From Linepithema humile (Eukaryota; Arthropoda; Insecta; Hymenoptera; Formicidae), in assembly GCF_040581485.1 (NCBI RefSeq), contig NC_090132.1, positions 4,413,001 through 4,477,000 on the forward strand: 64,000 nt of DNA, given 5' to 3'. The notes beneath the pieces are model-generated. The model had not been told where the DNA came from. It worked only from the letters and a program-made list of their open reading frames with translations, and ran no database searches. Position 1 is the first letter of the stretch, and each line of letters starts with the position of its first letter. Below are positions 60,392 to 64,000 of this stretch, in pieces. A program made the position numbers and the translations under genes.

Positions 60392-61450
60392 GTAAGAACT
60401 GCCATTAATTTTATTGCATCACTCGTGCGCAATCTTGCCGCCGCGAAACGATAATCCCGATACCACGAGGCTCCTCGTCGTCGCGCATCTCGTTGAAGGA
60501 CTCGCCGTCGCGCTTCTGTCACGCGAGGCATCGCCGGTGAGACATGGTCTCGGACTCGCCCCTAATGATATATATACCGTCGCAATGTGTTCAGCGTAAT
60601 CGCGGTGCGTTTTTCTCGGACAACGCAACAAAGAAGGCGGCGCTACTCCGGCCGCGAGATAAGCCAGAATGCGGGAGAGCGAGACGAACGATGTGTATGC
60701 ACGGAGAAAGAAAGGGAAAGAGCGAGGAAGGTGGAAGGAAATAGAGGAGCCTGATGGCGCTCACAGTCGCCTTCGTGTGTACTCTCGGGGATCGATATAC
60801 GGTACACACCCGGAGCGACGATGTGTGGGTGCAAGAATACATTACGCGAGCTCCTCGTGAACGCTGCTGCGTATGTATGTGTGTGTGTGCGTGTGTATGA
60901 GAACGTGAGAAAGAGAGCGCGAGGGAGTGACAGGGGTAGGGAGAGCAAGGGACCGTTGGATAGAGTGCATTGGTCTGGATTTCGTTACAGGCCCCCAGAA
61001 TCAAAGAGATCCTACCAGATGTTGTGCGAAGCGAGGCTCGAGAGAAGCGCGTAAAAACGGCCGGGCGACTCGCAAAGTCATTTCGGAGCCGGCTAAGAGC
61101 AGGCCGAAAATCGTCTTTTTTTTTCCCCACGCGAGGAAAGCTTTGTCGCGCGCGCGAAATACCGGACGCGGATACCGTATTTCTACGGTCGGATGGTATC
61201 GACCCATTTTCGACGGACCCATTTTCCTCGCGCATGCAAAACGCAAGACGACGAGGAACGTCGTCGTCGTCGGCGTCGGCGTCGTCGCGCGACGCGACGC
61301 GACGCGACGCGGCGCGATGACGAGCGTGAAGCGGCGATATGATCGAAGGGTGGCGGACGTTTACGGAGCAGGCCACCACGATTACGACAGGTCGATGACT
61401 TTTTATATGCGATAGCGTGCGCCGACCAGGCCCGCGGAATCGCAAACATC
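60392..61450. other. CpG-rich region with simple repeats
   Basis: About 1 kb of unusually GC- and CpG-rich DNA. It includes a TG microsatellite around 60871-60898, AGAG-rich stretches, a CGTCGTCGGCGTC run and a five-fold gacgc repeat at about 61262-61315. An ATG at 61318 opens a 32-codon frame. Frames of up to 280 codons on the minus strand follow the base bias and have no motif. The region reads as promoter or 5' regulatory DNA. Confidence 0.4.
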
Positions 61451-64000
61451 GGGTTTAGGACTGCATCTCGTTTCGGCGAAAAATTTCGTCAATCGGCAAA
61501 TATCGCGCGCCCACTCGTCGAACTCTAACTGCGAGCTGTGAAAATATTATTAGAGACGCGTGGCGGGTTGTTATTTTTCTGAAAAACGTAGAGTAATAAA
61601 ATATTAGGATAATCGTCAGACTAAACATTTCTTCTGTTAAACATACTGAATGATATATTAAAAAATTATTTGTAATACAATATTCAATAAAAATCACAAT
61701 TTCGTATATTTTGGCGACTTGAAAAATTTATATATCTCAAAATAATCGTTCGAATATTTTGCGACGCAAATTTTCTAGAACATAATTTTTTATTCGTTAA
61801 AACTGATCTCTAGAAAATTTCAAAGAAAATACGATACTAGCGGAATAAAAACACTGTACATTATGAACGATGAACATAAAATACGGCTGAGTCTAGAAAA
61901 ATGTGTGTATGAAACATTAGAAAGACGGTTCTTTAAATATTTCAACGTAACAAGCGTAGCGCGCGATAGACGAAACGAGGAAGGAAAAATAAAAGCGTCG
62001 AAGAGTCCGAAAAGAATGTATGACGTGAACATACATACAGTTTTTTTTTTCGTTTTATATTTATATGTCTGTTCTCCTTAGTTCTGCTGTTTTACATTTT
62101 GCTACACTTTGCTACATTTTGATGCTATCTTTTTCCTTCCCGCTTCTCAGGTCGTTACGTAGATTTCTCTGAATGCATAAGAATGTAGAGAAGTGTATCT
62201 CTAAAAGAAACATTTCATATTCCTTTTTCGTGTCTCTTCAAAATGCGATTACATACTTTCTCGCCTCTTTTCTTCTTTAAAGTCTTATGACGATTAGATT
62301 TCAAATTCCGAAAGTGTAAAAAAGAATATTAAATTAAGACGAGAAAAATTTCTTGCTTTATTTTTGATGTTGATATGACTGTAAAAATTAATTAAAAGAT
62401 ATGAAATTAACTAATTTATTTAATTTAACTGAAAAATAACGGTCTTTATTGTATTAATATTAGAAATTGTAGAATTCCATGCTGCTCTCAGAAATCTTAG
62501 TCAATTTTAAACATTAATAAGGAAAGCAAAATAACATTCGTGATCTTCGAACTATGCTCGAGGGAATATGTAGAATGAGCCTTGACTTGTCTCATTATCG
62601 CTCAATATATATTCTATGATTTTCTAATATTAGAAGATACAAACAACAGCTTATTCTCTGAGAGTCGCGTAGACTCTATCGCAGAGAATTTCAAGAATTT
62701 CAAAAATCTCGTTATCAGTCGCTCTTAACATTTGTCGTCACTTAAGATGAATACGTGATTAATTTGAAATTGCTGACGAAGGCGGAATTCGTTACATTTT
62801 GTGATCGCACTTTGAACGTGACGAAAATCGGGACGGAAAACACGTGATAGAAACGCCTCGCGTTGACGGATTAATCTTTCTAGTGAAACGAGACTGTGTA
62901 TTCGTCTTGACTGCCGAAGTCTCTGTCGGAGTCATCGTACGGCTTTACACAGGCGACGTTATAGTCATGTTATAGTGGTGTTATAGTCGATCGATCGCAG
63001 CGGTTGCATGTTACGATACCAACCGGCTGTGTGAGATCGGTCGATGACTTTTTACGACGGCGCGCGCGATTCGCAATTCGTGATACGCTCGAGTCGGCAG
63101 CAGCCAGTTGGTTATCGTTTTAACGTCAAAATTTAGTTGCTGCTTCCTTTCTACGTCAAAACGTCGTATTGTATTTAGGGTAGACTGAGGCAGGTGCAAA
63201 AATAAGAGTTCCGCTTGATAAATCTACTATTTATAAATTCAGCATAAATTCTCACAAAAATACGTTGAAATTTGCAAGATTTTAAATAGTCTGCGAAATA
63301 ATAATCTGCTTTTATTGTTTATTTAAGTCAGAACTCTTAGCTGTTTACGACGGTTCCAATCTATTAAATTTATTAATACGAATTAATCAATTTATGAATA
63401 ATCGTCTCGCATATAAGACATATATTTCCTAAATGGAAAAATAACGCATCTCGCTAAAAGTTTGCTAATAAATTAAGCGATAATAAAGACAGTATTTCTC
63501 TTTAGACGTAGAAAACTTAATAGTTTCTTCTTGCTCGCTTTAGAACTTCAAAAATTCGTTTTCTGAAAAGTTAGTCTTTTGTAACAAAGCAGGTTTTATC
63601 CTTCACTCGATATTGCCGGAAAGAGCCATAAGCATCGTTCGCGTTATATGCACATTTTACATTATATGCATTTAAAACGAAGCAGTAATTCGAGCGAAGG
63701 GGAAAAGAATAAAAATGCAGAAAAAGTACGGAAAGTAATACAAAAAGTACACACGATGCGGCTGGACCTATAATAGTAAATTTAGTTCGCTTCTTCATTC
63801 TAAAGTTAGTCTTAAACCTAAACTCAGTAACTTGGTATTCCGTTTTTTTTTTTTTTTTTTATAGTCTGAGCTCATTTTTCTTAACGACATGCTTTTAAGT
63901 GCTTTAGATTGCTGCAAATTAGATTCATGTAGCTATTAAAATATATTACCATAATTATCGCTCTTTATGTAAATATTCTTTATCTTTTAATGTTATTCAA
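61451..64000. other. right flank, no gene seen
   Basis: Mostly AT-rich DNA. Positions about 62750-63180 are more balanced and CpG-richer and might hold a promoter. A T run of about 20 bases lies near 63842-63862. I found no exon with family motifs or consistent splice sites. Confidence 0.4.

Noticed and set aside
60591..61445. 284-codon open frame on the minus strand
   Set aside because: It lies in GC-rich, simple-repeat DNA with several overlapping long frames. The product is arginine/serine/histidine-rich without any motif or splice pattern.
1..64000. tRNA, rRNA genes and CRISPR-like arrays
   Set aside because: I looked for tRNA B-box-like GGTTCGA motifs and regular spaced repeats and found none that fold or repeat convincingly. 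By-eye search is not exhaustive.

Overview
The window is animal nuclear DNA from an insect. It is AT-rich, and its genes are split by introns with GT-AG boundaries that keep frame when I join them by hand. Six consecutive genes belong to the Yellow / major royal jelly protein (MRJP) family. The set (a yellow-h-like gene, an MRJP-like gene, a yellow-e3-like gene, a yellow-g/g2 pair and one divergent member) and its order match, as I remember it, the conserved yellow/MRJP cluster of Hymenoptera. An ant or other non-honeybee hymenopteran is my best guess. Nothing in the sequence names the species.

Layout. 1-4.2 kb: non-coding, with a GC-rich island at about 1.34-2.1 kb. 4251-8301 (+): a three-exon gene of an unrecognised family, with an N-terminal membrane region and a very long charged tail. 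8791-11846 (-): yellow-h-like, with an unusual N-terminal extension and a possible further exon at 13554-13773. 17093-17253 (-): one decayed MRJP-type exon carrying an in-frame stop. 19200-23236 (-): intact MRJP-like gene. 26874-30326 (-): yellow-e3-like gene. 34822-37810 (-) and 39095-40643 (+): head-to-head yellow-g/g2 pair with TATA boxes on both sides of a 1.3 kb shared promoter. 42286-43964 (-): short divergent Yellow-family gene. 44920-56676 (+): USP31/USP43-type deubiquitinase with an 8.3 kb first intron. 57-64 kb: its 3' flank, a 1.03 kb transposon-like element full of GGTCC/ACCCC motifs, and a GC-rich promoter-like region near 60.3-61.4 kb.

How the genes relate. Yellow/MRJP proteins are secreted beta-propeller-like proteins. 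In other insects they act in cuticle and pigment (yellow), eggshell (yellow-g/g2) or as food and glandular proteins (honeybee MRJPs). Here only one intact MRJP-like gene lies between the yellow-h-like and yellow-e3-like genes, beside one broken exon, so expansion and loss at the MRJP position appear to have happened. Intron positions partly agree between paralogs: the g pair shares a phase-0 intron after the GK pair, and yellow-g-like and the divergent gene share a phase-2 intron after a PR motif. This supports descent by tandem duplication. The flanking deubiquitinase and the membrane/tail protein are unrelated neighbours.

All gene models were assembled by eye from splice motifs, frame and family motifs. 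Exon coordinates are exact where phase is stated to be consistent; transcription starts, UTRs and regulatory calls are weaker.
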